Below are positions 9,353-17,239 of a DNA stretch of 64,000 nucleotides, in pieces. The position numbers were made by a program, and so were the translations under genes. Position 1 is the first letter of the stretch, and each line of letters starts with the position of its first letter. The notes under the pieces were generated by a model, which saw only the letters and a list, made by a program, of their open reading frames with translations, was not told the origin of the DNA and did not search any database. The DNA comes from an uncultured Bacilli bacterium (lineage in GTDB: Bacteria > Bacillota_I > Bacilli_A > RF39 > UBA660), in the NCBI GenBank assembly GCA_934102335.1, contig CAKOSP010000005.1, positions 62,001 to 126,000 of the forward strand, given 5' to 3'.

Positions 9353-9886
9353 ATGGATAATATATGGTTAAAATTAATTGATGAAAATGATGATAAAGTT
9401 TTTTGTGATTTATTAATAGAGCTTGCAAGCTATGATGATGTTTTTGCTCGTCCTGTACCAAAAGATTTTACTTATGAAGATTTCAATCATTTTTTAAAGG
9501 CAAGAGTCAAACTACATAGTGGAATTGATTTACCTAAAAATGTTTTACCTTGCAGTACATACTGGATAATGCATAAAGATAAACCTATTGGTTATGCTAC
9601 TTTAAAACATGTTATTGATTTAAATAAACCTGGTGGACATCTTGGATGTTGTTTAAAAAAGGAATATCAAAATAAGGGAATAGGAAGTATAGTCTCGGAA
9701 CAATTGAGTAAAATAGCCTATTATGAATTAGGAATAAAAAAATTAATTTATACTAGTAAACTTGAAAATGTTCAAAGTCAAAAATCATTAGAAAAAATTG
9801 GTGCAAGTTTTACCAATGAACATGATGGATATAAATTTTATGAAGTAAATTTAGAAAGAAAATATAGTGAAGGAAGGAAAAGATAA
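9353..9886 (+). CDS. GNAT-family N-acetyltransferase
   Basis: A 177-residue GNAT acetyltransferase. The acetyl-CoA pyrophosphate loop is recognisable in KKEYQNKGIGSIVSEQLSK (around residues 103-121), followed by a VQSQKSLEKIGA helix typical of RimJ/RimL-like enzymes. The substrate is unknown. It begins with ATG after AAGGTGAT, directly downstream of the Ser T-box, and ends two bases before serS, so it is co-regulated with seryl-tRNA synthetase. That placement hints at a role linked to seryl-tRNA or to a seryl-adenylate mimic, but this is only inference. Confidence 0.85.
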   Translation: MDNIWLKLIDENDDKVFCDLLIELASYDDVFARPVPKDFTYEDFNHFLKARVKLHSGIDLPKNVLPCSTYWIMHKDKPIGYATLKHVIDLNKPGGHLGCCLKKEYQNKGIGSIVSEQLSKIAYYELGIKKLIYTSKLENVQSQKSLEKIGASFTNEHDGYKFYEVNLERKYSEGRKR

Positions 9887-9888
9887 AA

Positions 9889-11175
9889 ATGATAGATATT
9901 AAATTAATAAGAGAAAACCCTGAGTTAGTAAAGGAAAATATTAAGAAAAAATTTCAAAATGAAAAATTGCCTCTTGTAGATGAAGTAAAAAAATTGGACG
10001 AAGAATTTCGTGATTTACAAGTAGAAGGTGATACTTTAAAAGCTTCTAAAAATAAGTTAAGTAGTGAAATTGGAAAACTTGTGCGTGAAGGAAAGAAAGA
10101 AGAAGCTGAAAAAATTAAAGAAGAAATTGCTAAAGATAGTAAAAAAATTGAACAAATTGATGAAAGAATACCTGTTGTTCAAGAAGAAATTAAAAAAAGA
10201 ATGATGGTAATTCCTAATATAATTGATGAAAGTGTTCCAATTGGTGAAGACGACTCTAAAAATGTAGAAAATAAAAAATATGGTGAACCTATTGTACCAG
10301 ATTATGAAATACCATATCATGCTGATATATTAGAAAGTTTTAATGGTTTGGATAAGGATTCGTCCGGAAGAACAAGTGGAAATGGTTTTTATTATTTAAT
10401 GGGTGATGCAGCTAGACTTTCAAGTGCTATGTTAGCCTATGCTAGAGATTATATGATAAATAAAGGATTTATATATTGTATTCCACCTTTTATGATTAGA
10501 AGTGACGTTGTAAATGGAGTTATGTCATTTAAGGAAATGGATGCTATGATGTATAAAATTGAAGGTGAAGATTTATATTTAATCGGAACTAGTGAACACT
10601 CTATGATTGGTAAATTTAAAGATCAAATAATAGATGAAAATAAGTTACCTATAACAATGACTAGTTATTCTCCTTGTTTTAGAAAAGAAGTAGGAGCTCA
10701 TGGAATTGAAGAAAGAGGAATTTATAGAGTTCATCAATTTGAAAAACAAGAAATGATTGTTCTTTGTAAACCAGAAGAATCAATGGAATGGTATAATAAA
10801 ATGTGGAATTACACTGTTGAAATATTTAGAAATATGGATATTCCGGTTAGAACTTTAGAATGTTGTAGTGGTGATTTAGCTGATTTAAAAGTTAAGTCTT
10901 GCGATGTTGAAGCTTGGAGTCCAAGACAGAAAAAATATTTTGAAGTTGGTTCTTGTTCAACTTTAGGAGACGCTCAGGCTCGTAGATTAAAAATTAGAAC
11001 TAAAGGAGAAAATGGTACTTATTACGTTCATACCTTAAATAATACAGTACTTGCCTCAACAAGAGCTTTAATAGCACTTTTAGAAAATAATTATCAAAAA
11101 GATGGATCTATTAAAGTGCCTAAAGTCTTACAACCATATATGGGTGGTTTAGAAGTTATTAAACCTCAAAAATAA
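9889..11175 (+). CDS. serS: seryl-tRNA synthetase
   Basis: Class II synthetase charging tRNA-Ser. The N-terminal long coiled-coil arm (residues 30-110, Lys/Glu rich) is evident, then the catalytic core: motif 2 region CFRKEVGAHGIEERGIYRVHQFEKQE and motif 3 region NNTVLASTRALIALLEN. The motif 2 loop is unusual for a bacterial enzyme and reads more like archaeal-type SerS, though this was not tested by alignment. 428 residues is normal length. It starts at ATG 9889 and ends at the long poly-T terminator at 11179. Confidence 0.95.
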   Translation: MIDIKLIRENPELVKENIKKKFQNEKLPLVDEVKKLDEEFRDLQVEGDTLKASKNKLSSEIGKLVREGKKEEAEKIKEEIAKDSKKIEQIDERIPVVQEEIKKRMMVIPNIIDESVPIGEDDSKNVENKKYGEPIVPDYEIPYHADILESFNGLDKDSSGRTSGNGFYYLMGDAARLSSAMLAYARDYMINKGFIYCIPPFMIRSDVVNGVMSFKEMDAMMYKIEGEDLYLIGTSEHSMIGKFKDQIIDENKLPITMTSYSPCFRKEVGAHGIEERGIYRVHQFEKQEMIVLCKPEESMEWYNKMWNYTVEIFRNMDIPVRTLECCSGDLADLKVKSCDVEAWSPRQKKYFEVGSCSTLGDAQARRLKIRTKGENGTYYVHTLNNTVLASTRALIALLENNYQKDGSIKVPKVLQPYMGGLEVIKPQK

Positions 11176-11178
11176 TAT

Positions 11179-11218
11179 AGCCTGTTTTGTAAAAACAGGC
11201 TTTTTTTTTTTTTTTTTT
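11179..11218 (+). terminator. serS terminator with an 18-nt T tract
   Basis: Perfect 10-bp stem AGCCTGTTTT (11179-11188) / AAAACAGGCT (11192-11201), 3-nt loop, followed by 18 consecutive T (11201-11218). The T run is far longer than a normal terminator tail. The same hairpin recurs at 12310, and its left half at 57061. Confidence 0.85.
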
Positions 11219-11250
11219 CTATGGTATCATGGTAATGATAGGATAAGTGA
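11219..11250 (+). promoter_or_regulatory. conserved upstream element of the modular secreted protein gene
   Basis: After the T tract comes CTATGG, TATCAT (11225-11230, possible -10) and GTAATGATAGGATAAGTGA. The same block, with one or two changes, follows the T tract at 57084-57116, and its first part recurs at 12350-12359. With 17-bp spacing the -35 position falls within the poly-T run. The promoter assignment is inferred. Confidence 0.4.
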
Positions 11251-11257
11251 TAGTGTA

Positions 11258-12301
11258 ATGAATAGCAAAAGAATTGTTATAACTTCGGTATTAGTAGCAA
11301 TATTAGTTGTGGGAATATTAACAGCAACCTATGCATATTTTCAAGCAAGGATAGGAACTGGATCAACAACAAATGCCACAGTAACTGCCAAAACAATCGA
11401 TGGTTTAACCTTTAATCAAGGAACAAATTTATCAATAACTGCAACCCAAACAAATTTTGGAAGTGGAAAAGGAAACTTGTCATCAAGTACTTCACCAACA
11501 GTAACTTTAAAAGCAAGAAATGATGCAAGTGCAAGTTATAATTACAAAGCATGTTTAAATATCTCAGAAAATACATTTGTACATTCACAAGTTGATGAAA
11601 CTGGCACAACTAATTTAACAAATAATTTATGCAAACCATTAACATCATCAGACTGGGTTTTAACTGGTGGAGCAAAGATTGAAGATGATAAAATTATTTT
11701 ACCTAATCTTGATTCAGTGGCAACATTTAAAATAGATTGGAATAAAAGAGGGTCAAAACTTTATGTTACAGGTAATATTGATGGAACAAAATTTGTATTT
11801 AATACCGCATATATGGATGATAGTGGAACTAGATTAAGTGGTAATGGTTGTAATACTTTATCCAATGGAAAAGCTAAATGCTTGTATGGTAGTAGCACTC
11901 CATATAGTGATTATATATTAGCGTCAAAAACTATAACATTAAGTATTGTAAGAAAATCTACTTATGCACCAGATGAATACTCTGTAAAAAATATTATGTG
12001 TTCTGCTAGTGGGTTCGAAGAATATGATCAATATGGATCTGTAACTAATCCGGATTTAGAGCTTACAGTAACTAAAAATGGAACAACGGTATTAACAAAA
12101 GATATAACTCATGGAACTGGAGAGGTATGTGTCCCAACAACAAGTGGTGGAAATACTACAACTCACACAATTAGTGCTGCGGCTGGTGCAACAACTACAG
12201 ATACATGGAATGCCACAGTTACATTTAAAAATTATAATAATAATCAAAATGTTAATTTGGATAAAACTTTTAATTCTACTTTTGTCTTTACAAGAACTTA
12301 A
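11258..12301 (+). CDS. modular secreted protein A with TasA/SipW-type signal sequence
   Basis: A 347-residue secreted or surface protein. The N-terminus has a hydrophobic segment ending in TATYAYFQA, resembling SipW-dependent (TasA/camelysin-type) signal sequences. Residues 1-111 and the last 82 residues closely match the gene at 57123, while the 154-residue core (nt 11591-12052) differs entirely. The rest is rich in Thr, Ser, Asn and Gly and probably beta-sandwich. No LPXTG anchor or SipW gene is visible. The ATG at 11258 is preceded by AAGTGA. It is flanked by two copies of the same poly-T terminator. Function unknown; a matrix or adhesin role is inferred. Confidence 0.75.
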   Translation: MNSKRIVITSVLVAILVVGILTATYAYFQARIGTGSTTNATVTAKTIDGLTFNQGTNLSITATQTNFGSGKGNLSSSTSPTVTLKARNDASASYNYKACLNISENTFVHSQVDETGTTNLTNNLCKPLTSSDWVLTGGAKIEDDKIILPNLDSVATFKIDWNKRGSKLYVTGNIDGTKFVFNTAYMDDSGTRLSGNGCNTLSNGKAKCLYGSSTPYSDYILASKTITLSIVRKSTYAPDEYSVKNIMCSASGFEEYDQYGSVTNPDLELTVTKNGTTVLTKDITHGTGEVCVPTTSGGNTTTHTISAAAGATTTDTWNATVTFKNYNNNQNVNLDKTFNSTFVFTRT

Positions 12302-12309
12302 GAATTAAT

Positions 12310-12349
12310 AGCCTGTTTTGAAAAAAACAGGCTTTTTTTTTTTTTTTTT
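12310..12349 (+). terminator. terminator with 17-nt T tract (second copy)
   Basis: Stem AGCCTGTTTT (12310-12319) / AAAACAGGCT (12324-12333), loop GAAA, then 17 T (12333-12349). It is the same hairpin as after serS and again is followed by ATGGTATCATG, the putative -10 block. Confidence 0.85.
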
Positions 12350-12382
12350 ATGGTATCATGAATATATAGTAGGATCAAAGGT

Positions 12383-12542
12383 GTGAAAAAACTTATGAAG
12401 AAAAAAAGAAAAGGTTCATGTTATTGTGGGTATTATAGAGAACTTTTGCCATGAAGTTGTATATCATAAACATAAATCTTTAGACTATAATGTAATGAAA
12501 AAACAAATTTTAAATATAATTATTAATGTATTATGTGTATAA
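12383..12542 (+). pseudogene. short, apparently frameshifted ORF remnant
   Basis: Most of the gap between the modular secreted protein and the Asn-rich membrane protein. After AAAGGT an in-frame GTG (12383) or ATG (12395) opens a 23- or 19-codon frame that stops at a TGA near 12452. Just downstream of an A7 run (12401-12407) the next frame stays open to a TAA at 12540-12542, at the loop of a terminator (12525-12552). Removing one A would give a roughly 48-codon protein from 12395. It is either a decayed gene, a phase-variable one, or not coding at all. Confidence 0.3.
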
Positions 12543-12552
12543 TACATTTTTT
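12525..12552 (+). terminator. intrinsic terminator
   Basis: 10-bp stem AATGTATTAT (12525-12534) / ATAATACATT (12539-12548) with 4-nt loop and TTTTTT tail. It ends the small transcript unit after 12350. Confidence 0.7.
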
Positions 12553-12554
12553 CT

Positions 12555-12582
12555 TTGCTTTTTTATTTACTTGTGATATTAT
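12555..12582 (+). promoter_or_regulatory. promoter of the Asn-rich membrane protein gene
   Basis: TTGCTT (12555-12560) and TATTAT (12577-12582), 16-bp spacing. It indicates that translation begins after about 12589 and not at the TTG at 12555. Confidence 0.45.
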
Positions 12583-12611
12583 TAATAATAAGAAAAGGTA
12601 GTGTGATATGT

Positions 12612-14366
12612 GTGAATAATTCAGATATGAATAACAATACAAATAATTCTCAAGGTGGTGTAGTTTTAGGCAATATTACAAATAGTACTTTAAATTCTCA
12701 ACCAGAACCAATGCCTAATAATTTTACAAATAACGTTACACCTACAAATCCAGTTATGACTCCAAATACAGTGGTAGATAATCCAAGTTATATTGGTCAG
12801 CAAAATGTTTCTACGGTACAAAACGTTCAATCAGTAACTCCTCAATTAGAGCAACCTGTTGAAAATTTGACTTTTAATAGTAGTATACCTGATACATTGC
12901 CAAATACTAATGTTGTTCAAGAACCAGTAGTGAACAATAATGTTAATGCTAATCCAGTGGATATTGGAGTGGGATATACAACTAATGTTGGTCAGATAAA
13001 TAATGAATCATATGCTGCTAATAGTGTTAATATGAATGATAGTTTTAATACTAATCAAACAGTTAATAGTGTAAATATGAATCAAGGTTTTGATGTTAAT
13101 GCTAATTATAATACTAATAATACGATGGGAAATGTTCCTCCAGTAACACCAATTAATAATATGATGGGCTCAGAACCTATAAGTGGACAACCAGACAGTG
13201 GTATGAAAAAGAAAAAAGGTCATGGATTTTTAATATTTGTTTTAATAATTTTGGTTTTAGGCTTGTGTGCTGGAGCAGCTTGGTATTTCTTTTTAAAGGA
13301 TAAATTTGTTAAACAAACTCCAAAAGAAGTTTATGTTAAAGTTTTAAATTCAATGAATACTGATGTAAGCTTATTAGATGATTTTAAAACAAGTTCTGGT
13401 AATATTTCTTTAAGCGTTAGCCCTAAAAATAGTGCTTTTAAAAAATTTGATTTAAATATTATAAGTACTATTGACAGAGATGCAAATTATTTACAGTATG
13501 GAATAGATGCTAGATATAATGGTGAAAGTGCTTTAGCTGGCGATGTTTTTTATACTAATAATAAGTTATATTTAAAAGCTGATAGTTTGTATTCTAATTT
13601 ATTAGAAATTGATAGTAGTGATTTTGTTTTAGATTTTGATGATTTTGGTGCTTCAACTAATAATGGTAATACAAAAGTTATTATAGATTCTATAATAAGT
13701 GCAATAAAAGATTCCTTTAAAGATGAATATTTTACACAAACTGTTGAAGATAACGTTACAATTAATAAATTTACATTAACTAATGATAGTTATGTAACTT
13801 TTATGACTGATTTTTTAAATAATTTAAAAGCAAATAATGCTTATGTTAAAGAAATTGCCAATATTAATGATTCTTCAGAGGAGGAAGTTAGGAATAATTT
13901 AGATAATGAAATATCTAATTTAGAAGGAAAAAATATTGAAATATCTGTATATACTGGTTCAAGTAAATCTGTATCAAAAATAGTTATGGATTTAAAAGAT
14001 GACAATGCTATAATAACAGTAGATAATATTATTGATAATGGCTTTAATTATAGCATTAGTGTTGGTGGTACTGCAATAAGTGGAAAAGTTGCAATAAATT
14101 TAAACGGACAAACACAAACTGTTAAAATTACTATTGATTCTAATGACTTAACAGTTACTCTTGATGCTTCATTTGAAAGTAATGTTACAGTTACTAAGGC
14201 AGAAATTAATGAAGAAAAAGTCACAAAGGTTTCTGAACTTACTGATTATGACAAAGGTATGATTCAAATTAACTTGATGAGTAACGAAGCTTTATTAAAT
14301 TTAATTAATGATTTAGGTAGTGTTTCAAAACTTTTACCAATAAGCGATGATTTGTCTATAATGTAA
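12612..14366 (+). CDS. Asn-rich N-terminal region, single-pass membrane protein of unknown function
   Basis: About 584 residues. The first ~195 residues are a low-complexity, Asn/Val/Thr/Pro-rich cytoplasmic tail with repeats such as SVNMN. A basic stretch GMKKKKGHG and one hydrophobic segment (LIFVLIILVLGLCAGAAWYFFL) follow. The remaining ~360 residues are predicted extracellular, beta-rich, and resemble bacterial folds built from lipoprotein-like beta repeats. Start is uncertain: GTG 12612 or GTG 12603; the TTG at 12555 lies in the promoter. A strong terminator follows. No enzymatic motif was seen; an envelope or sensor role is only a guess. Confidence 0.7.
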   Translation: MNNSDMNNNTNNSQGGVVLGNITNSTLNSQPEPMPNNFTNNVTPTNPVMTPNTVVDNPSYIGQQNVSTVQNVQSVTPQLEQPVENLTFNSSIPDTLPNTNVVQEPVVNNNVNANPVDIGVGYTTNVGQINNESYAANSVNMNDSFNTNQTVNSVNMNQGFDVNANYNTNNTMGNVPPVTPINNMMGSEPISGQPDSGMKKKKGHGFLIFVLIILVLGLCAGAAWYFFLKDKFVKQTPKEVYVKVLNSMNTDVSLLDDFKTSSGNISLSVSPKNSAFKKFDLNIISTIDRDANYLQYGIDARYNGESALAGDVFYTNNKLYLKADSLYSNLLEIDSSDFVLDFDDFGASTNNGNTKVIIDSIISAIKDSFKDEYFTQTVEDNVTINKFTLTNDSYVTFMTDFLNNLKANNAYVKEIANINDSSEEEVRNNLDNEISNLEGKNIEISVYTGSSKSVSKIVMDLKDDNAIITVDNIIDNGFNYSISVGGTAISGKVAINLNGQTQTVKITIDSNDLTVTLDASFESNVTVTKAEINEEKVTKVSELTDYDKGMIQINLMSNEALLNLINDLGSVSKLLPISDDLSIM

Positions 14367-14396
14367 AGGAATGGAAATTTTCATTCCTTTTTTTGT
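14365..14396 (+). terminator. intrinsic terminator
   Basis: 9-bp stem AAAGGAATG (14365-14373) / CATTCCTTT (14382-14390), 8-nt loop, followed by TTTT. It begins at the stop codon of the Asn-rich membrane protein. Confidence 0.8.
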
Positions 14397-14486
14397 CGAA
14401 TATAATTAATTGTCTTAAAATTAATTAAAAATAACTTCTACTTTTGTCGAAACTATTGAAATAGAATTAAATTTATTTAAAATGAC

Positions 14487-14582
14487 TATTGAAAGCGATA
14501 TTTAGAATAATTTTGTTTTTCATTCCAATTCATAATACCCAAATTTTACCTTAATCCACACAACTAAATACCGCTTTCAATA
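14487..14582. repeat. 19-bp inverted repeat with 58-bp spacer upstream of miaB
   Basis: TATTGAAAGCGATATTTAG (14487-14505) and CTAAATACCGCTTTCAATA (14564-14582) match inverted at 18 of 19 positions. The right arm overlaps the -35 of the miaB promoter. Each arm contains TTGAAAGCG, similar to the core of LacI-family/CcpA operators. The spacer is AT-rich with no ORF. The 14397-14628 gap otherwise shows only short repeats (TTTTGTCGAA and ACTATTGAAA, each twice). Confidence 0.6.
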
Positions 14583-14603
14583 TTTTTAATATTATGTTAG
14601 AAT
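14575..14603 (+). promoter_or_regulatory. miaB promoter
   Basis: TTTCAA (14575-14580) and TAGAAT (14598-14603) with 17-bp spacing, overlapping the right arm of the inverted repeat. Confidence 0.45.
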
Positions 14604-14628
14604 ATTTAAGTCGATGAGGTGTAGTGTT

Positions 14629-16032
14629 ATGAATAAACCAAATTATAATGATGCAAAAAGTAGAGTTAAAACTGAAATTGAATATGTAAATTTAAATGAA
14701 AATATAGATAAAAAATACCTTGGTAAAAATTTCTTTTTAAGAACTTACGGATGTCAAATGAATGTTCATGATTCAGAACAAATTAGAAATTATTTGCTAA
14801 ACTTAGGATTTAATGAGGTAGATGAATTAGAAAATTCTGATATAGTTGTACTTAATACATGCGCTATAAGAGAAAACGCTAAAGAAAAATTATATGGTTT
14901 TTTAGGACGTGCTAAACATTTAAAGAAAACGAAAAAAGATTTAATTATTTGTATATGTGGATGTTTAATGCAAGAACCAAATGAAATTGAGGAAGTAGAA
15001 AAAAATCATCCTTATGTTGATATAGTTTTAGGTACTCATAATTTACATGAACTTCCTAATATGATTTTGGATAAAGTTGGTAAGCAAAATATTAATGTTT
15101 TATCTAACAGTAATAAAGTATATGAAAATATAAAATATGCTAGAGATTCAAAGATAACTGCTTGGATTAATATCACTTATGGATGCAATAATTTTTGTAC
15201 ATATTGTATAGTGCCATTTACTAGAGGTAGAGAAAGAAGTAGAAAACCAGAATGTATTTTAAAGGAGGCTTTATCTTTAAAACAAGCTGGTTATAAAGAA
15301 ATTACTTTATTAGGTCAAAATGTTAATAGCTATGGTTATGATTTAGATGGAGATTATAAATTTAGTAATTTACTTGAAGATGTAGCTAAAATAGGTATTG
15401 ATCGTGTAAGATTTGTAACTAGTAATCCTTGGAATTTTACTGATGAATTAATTGATGTTGTAGCTAAATATGATAATGTTATGCCTTATATTCATTTACC
15501 TGTGCAATCTGGTTCTGATGAAATTTTAAAAAAGATGAATAGACGTTATACTAAAGAAGAATATAAAGTTTTATTTGATAAAATTAAAAGTAAAGTAAAA
15601 AATGTAGCTATTACAACGGATATAATTGTGGGATTTCCAAATGAAAGTGAAAAAGATTTTGAAGATACTTTAGAATTGGTTAATTACTGTAAATATGATG
15701 GTGCATATACTTTTATTTACTCTAAAAGAGAAGGAACAATAGCTGCTAAAATGGAAGATAATGTATCTTTAGAAGTAAAAGAAGAAAGATTACAAAGATT
15801 AAATGAACTGGTTAATAAATTTTCAAAAGAAAGCAACATGAAGTATCTTAATAAAGTTGTACCTGTTTTAATATTAGGACAATCAGATAAAGATAAAACT
15901 AAAGTATATGGTTATACGGATACAAATAAATTAGTTAACGTTGATGCTAATTTAGATACTATTGGCAGCATTATTAATGTTTTAATAACTGATGCAAAAA
16001 GTTTTAGTTTGGACGGACATGTAGTTGATTAA
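14629..16032 (+). CDS. miaB: tRNA-2-methylthio-N6-dimethylallyladenosine synthase MiaB
   Basis: Radical-SAM methylthiotransferase modifying A37 of tRNA. The N-terminal UPF0004 domain begins RTYGCQMNVHDSEQ and has the further cysteines NTCAIRENA and GCLMQ for the auxiliary cluster. The radical SAM CxxxCxxC is GCNNFCTYCIVPFTRGRERSR (around residues 180-200), and a TRAM domain ends the protein. The length of 467 residues and motif order suit MiaB rather than MtaB. ATG 14629 follows GAGGTG (14616-14621); the upstream in-frame ATG at 14614 is before the ribosome-binding site. Confidence 0.95.
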   Translation: MNKPNYNDAKSRVKTEIEYVNLNENIDKKYLGKNFFLRTYGCQMNVHDSEQIRNYLLNLGFNEVDELENSDIVVLNTCAIRENAKEKLYGFLGRAKHLKKTKKDLIICICGCLMQEPNEIEEVEKNHPYVDIVLGTHNLHELPNMILDKVGKQNINVLSNSNKVYENIKYARDSKITAWINITYGCNNFCTYCIVPFTRGRERSRKPECILKEALSLKQAGYKEITLLGQNVNSYGYDLDGDYKFSNLLEDVAKIGIDRVRFVTSNPWNFTDELIDVVAKYDNVMPYIHLPVQSGSDEILKKMNRRYTKEEYKVLFDKIKSKVKNVAITTDIIVGFPNESEKDFEDTLELVNYCKYDGAYTFIYSKREGTIAAKMEDNVSLEVKEERLQRLNELVNKFSKESNMKYLNKVVPVLILGQSDKDKTKVYGYTDTNKLVNVDANLDTIGSIINVLITDAKSFSLDGHVVD

Positions 16033-16070
16033 TTAAATGTTACTATGATAAAATTTTGGTGGTGATGAGT

Positions 16071-17183
16071 ATGCATATTTCTTTGGAAGAAAAAATAGCT
16101 CAAATGTGTTTGATTGGAATTGATGGTAAAGAACAAATTGAACCAGTTATGCAATTGATAAAAAATAGAGCAATTGGTGGAGTTATTTTATATAGAAAAG
16201 ATTATGATACTTATCGTGATATGGTAAACTTAGTTAAGGCTTTAAAAGAATGTAATAAAGATAATAAATTTCCACTTTTTATAGCTATTGACCAGGAGGG
16301 TGGAAGGGTTAATAGAATGCCTGACAAACTTCATAATATTTATAATGCAGCAAGACTTGGAGCTGCAAATAATGTTAAACTGATCAAACAAGCTGGGGTT
16401 TATACCGGAAATATGTTAGATAAAACTGGAATAAATATGGATTTTGCACCTGTGCTTGATTTGCAAACTGCTAATTATAGTGATGCAATAGGTAATAGGG
16501 CTTTTAGTAAAAATGCAGACCTAGTTGCTTTATATGGGCTTTCTTATTTGAAGGGTTTAAATAATCAAAATGTTATCGGAGTCGTTAAACATTTTCCTGG
16601 TCATGGAGCAGTTAAAACAGATTCACATAAATTGTTACCTGTTGTTAAAAATTATGATATTATTAAAGCTACTCATTTATACCCTTTTGTAAAAGCTATT
16701 CAAAATAATGTTGATGCAATTATGGTAGGTCATATTCTAATTAAAGGTAAAACAGGTTTATATCCATGTAGTTTGTCAAATACATTTATTAAACATGAAT
16801 TAAGAAAAAATTTGAAATATAAAGGTGTTGTCGTTTCAGATGAGCTTTCTATGCGTAGTGTAAGATATTTATATGGTAGAAAAAGAAGTATAAAATTAGC
16901 TGTATTAGCTGGTAATGATGTATTATGTTATAAATATTATCCTAATATTGAAAATGATATGATTGATAATATAGCAAATTTGGTTAAGAAGGGTAAAATA
17001 CCTAAAAATAGTATTAAGGAGTCTTTTAAAAGAATTGTTTTGTTAAAAGAAAAATATGAGTTAAGCAATGACACTAATTATAAGGGTGTAAGTATAAATT
17101 TGATGAATTTTAAAATTGATGATTTGAATAAAGAGATTGATAAGTTATTAGGTGTTAAAGAACGTGAACCTTATAGATTTTAA
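16071..17183 (+). CDS. nagZ: beta-N-acetylhexosaminidase, glycoside hydrolase family 3 (NagZ-like)
   Basis: GH3 enzyme removing GlcNAc from muropeptides or related glycans. The conserved elements are IDQEGGRVNRMP near residue 75, KHFPGHGAVKTDSH near 172 (the His/Asp acid-base loop of NagZ-type enzymes) and VVVSDELSM near 255, with the nucleophile Asp. It is a single-domain form of 370 residues with no signal peptide, so it is probably cytoplasmic. The start is ATG 16071 behind GGTGGTGA; the ATG at 16065 and GTG codons overlap that site. It lies just before the envelope locus. Confidence 0.9.
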   Translation: MHISLEEKIAQMCLIGIDGKEQIEPVMQLIKNRAIGGVILYRKDYDTYRDMVNLVKALKECNKDNKFPLFIAIDQEGGRVNRMPDKLHNIYNAARLGAANNVKLIKQAGVYTGNMLDKTGINMDFAPVLDLQTANYSDAIGNRAFSKNADLVALYGLSYLKGLNNQNVIGVVKHFPGHGAVKTDSHKLLPVVKNYDIIKATHLYPFVKAIQNNVDAIMVGHILIKGKTGLYPCSLSNTFIKHELRKNLKYKGVVVSDELSMRSVRYLYGRKRSIKLAVLAGNDVLCYKYYPNIENDMIDNIANLVKKGKIPKNSIKESFKRIVLLKEKYELSNDTNYKGVSINLMNFKIDDLNKEIDKLLGVKEREPYRF

Positions 17184-17239
17184 ATCAATTCTTTTTTTTT
17201 GTAAATTTTTAGGTTATAATAAATTTAGGAGTTTTATTT

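Noticed and set aside
10057..10320. Open - strand frame rich in Phe and Asn inside serS
   Set aside because: It is the mirror of the Lys/Glu-rich coiled-coil arm of SerS; there is no ribosome site and serS is certain. The same applies to frames opposite uvrB (50545-50981) and others.
12111..12308. Second frame open at the 3' end of modular secreted protein A
   Set aside because: Overlaps the conserved C-terminal module; the protein-level match with the 57123 gene shows which frame is real.
14397..14628. A transposon or MITE bounded by the 19-bp inverted repeat
   Set aside because: No target-site duplication was found next to the arms and the spacer is only 58 bp; it is reported as an inverted repeat of unknown role.
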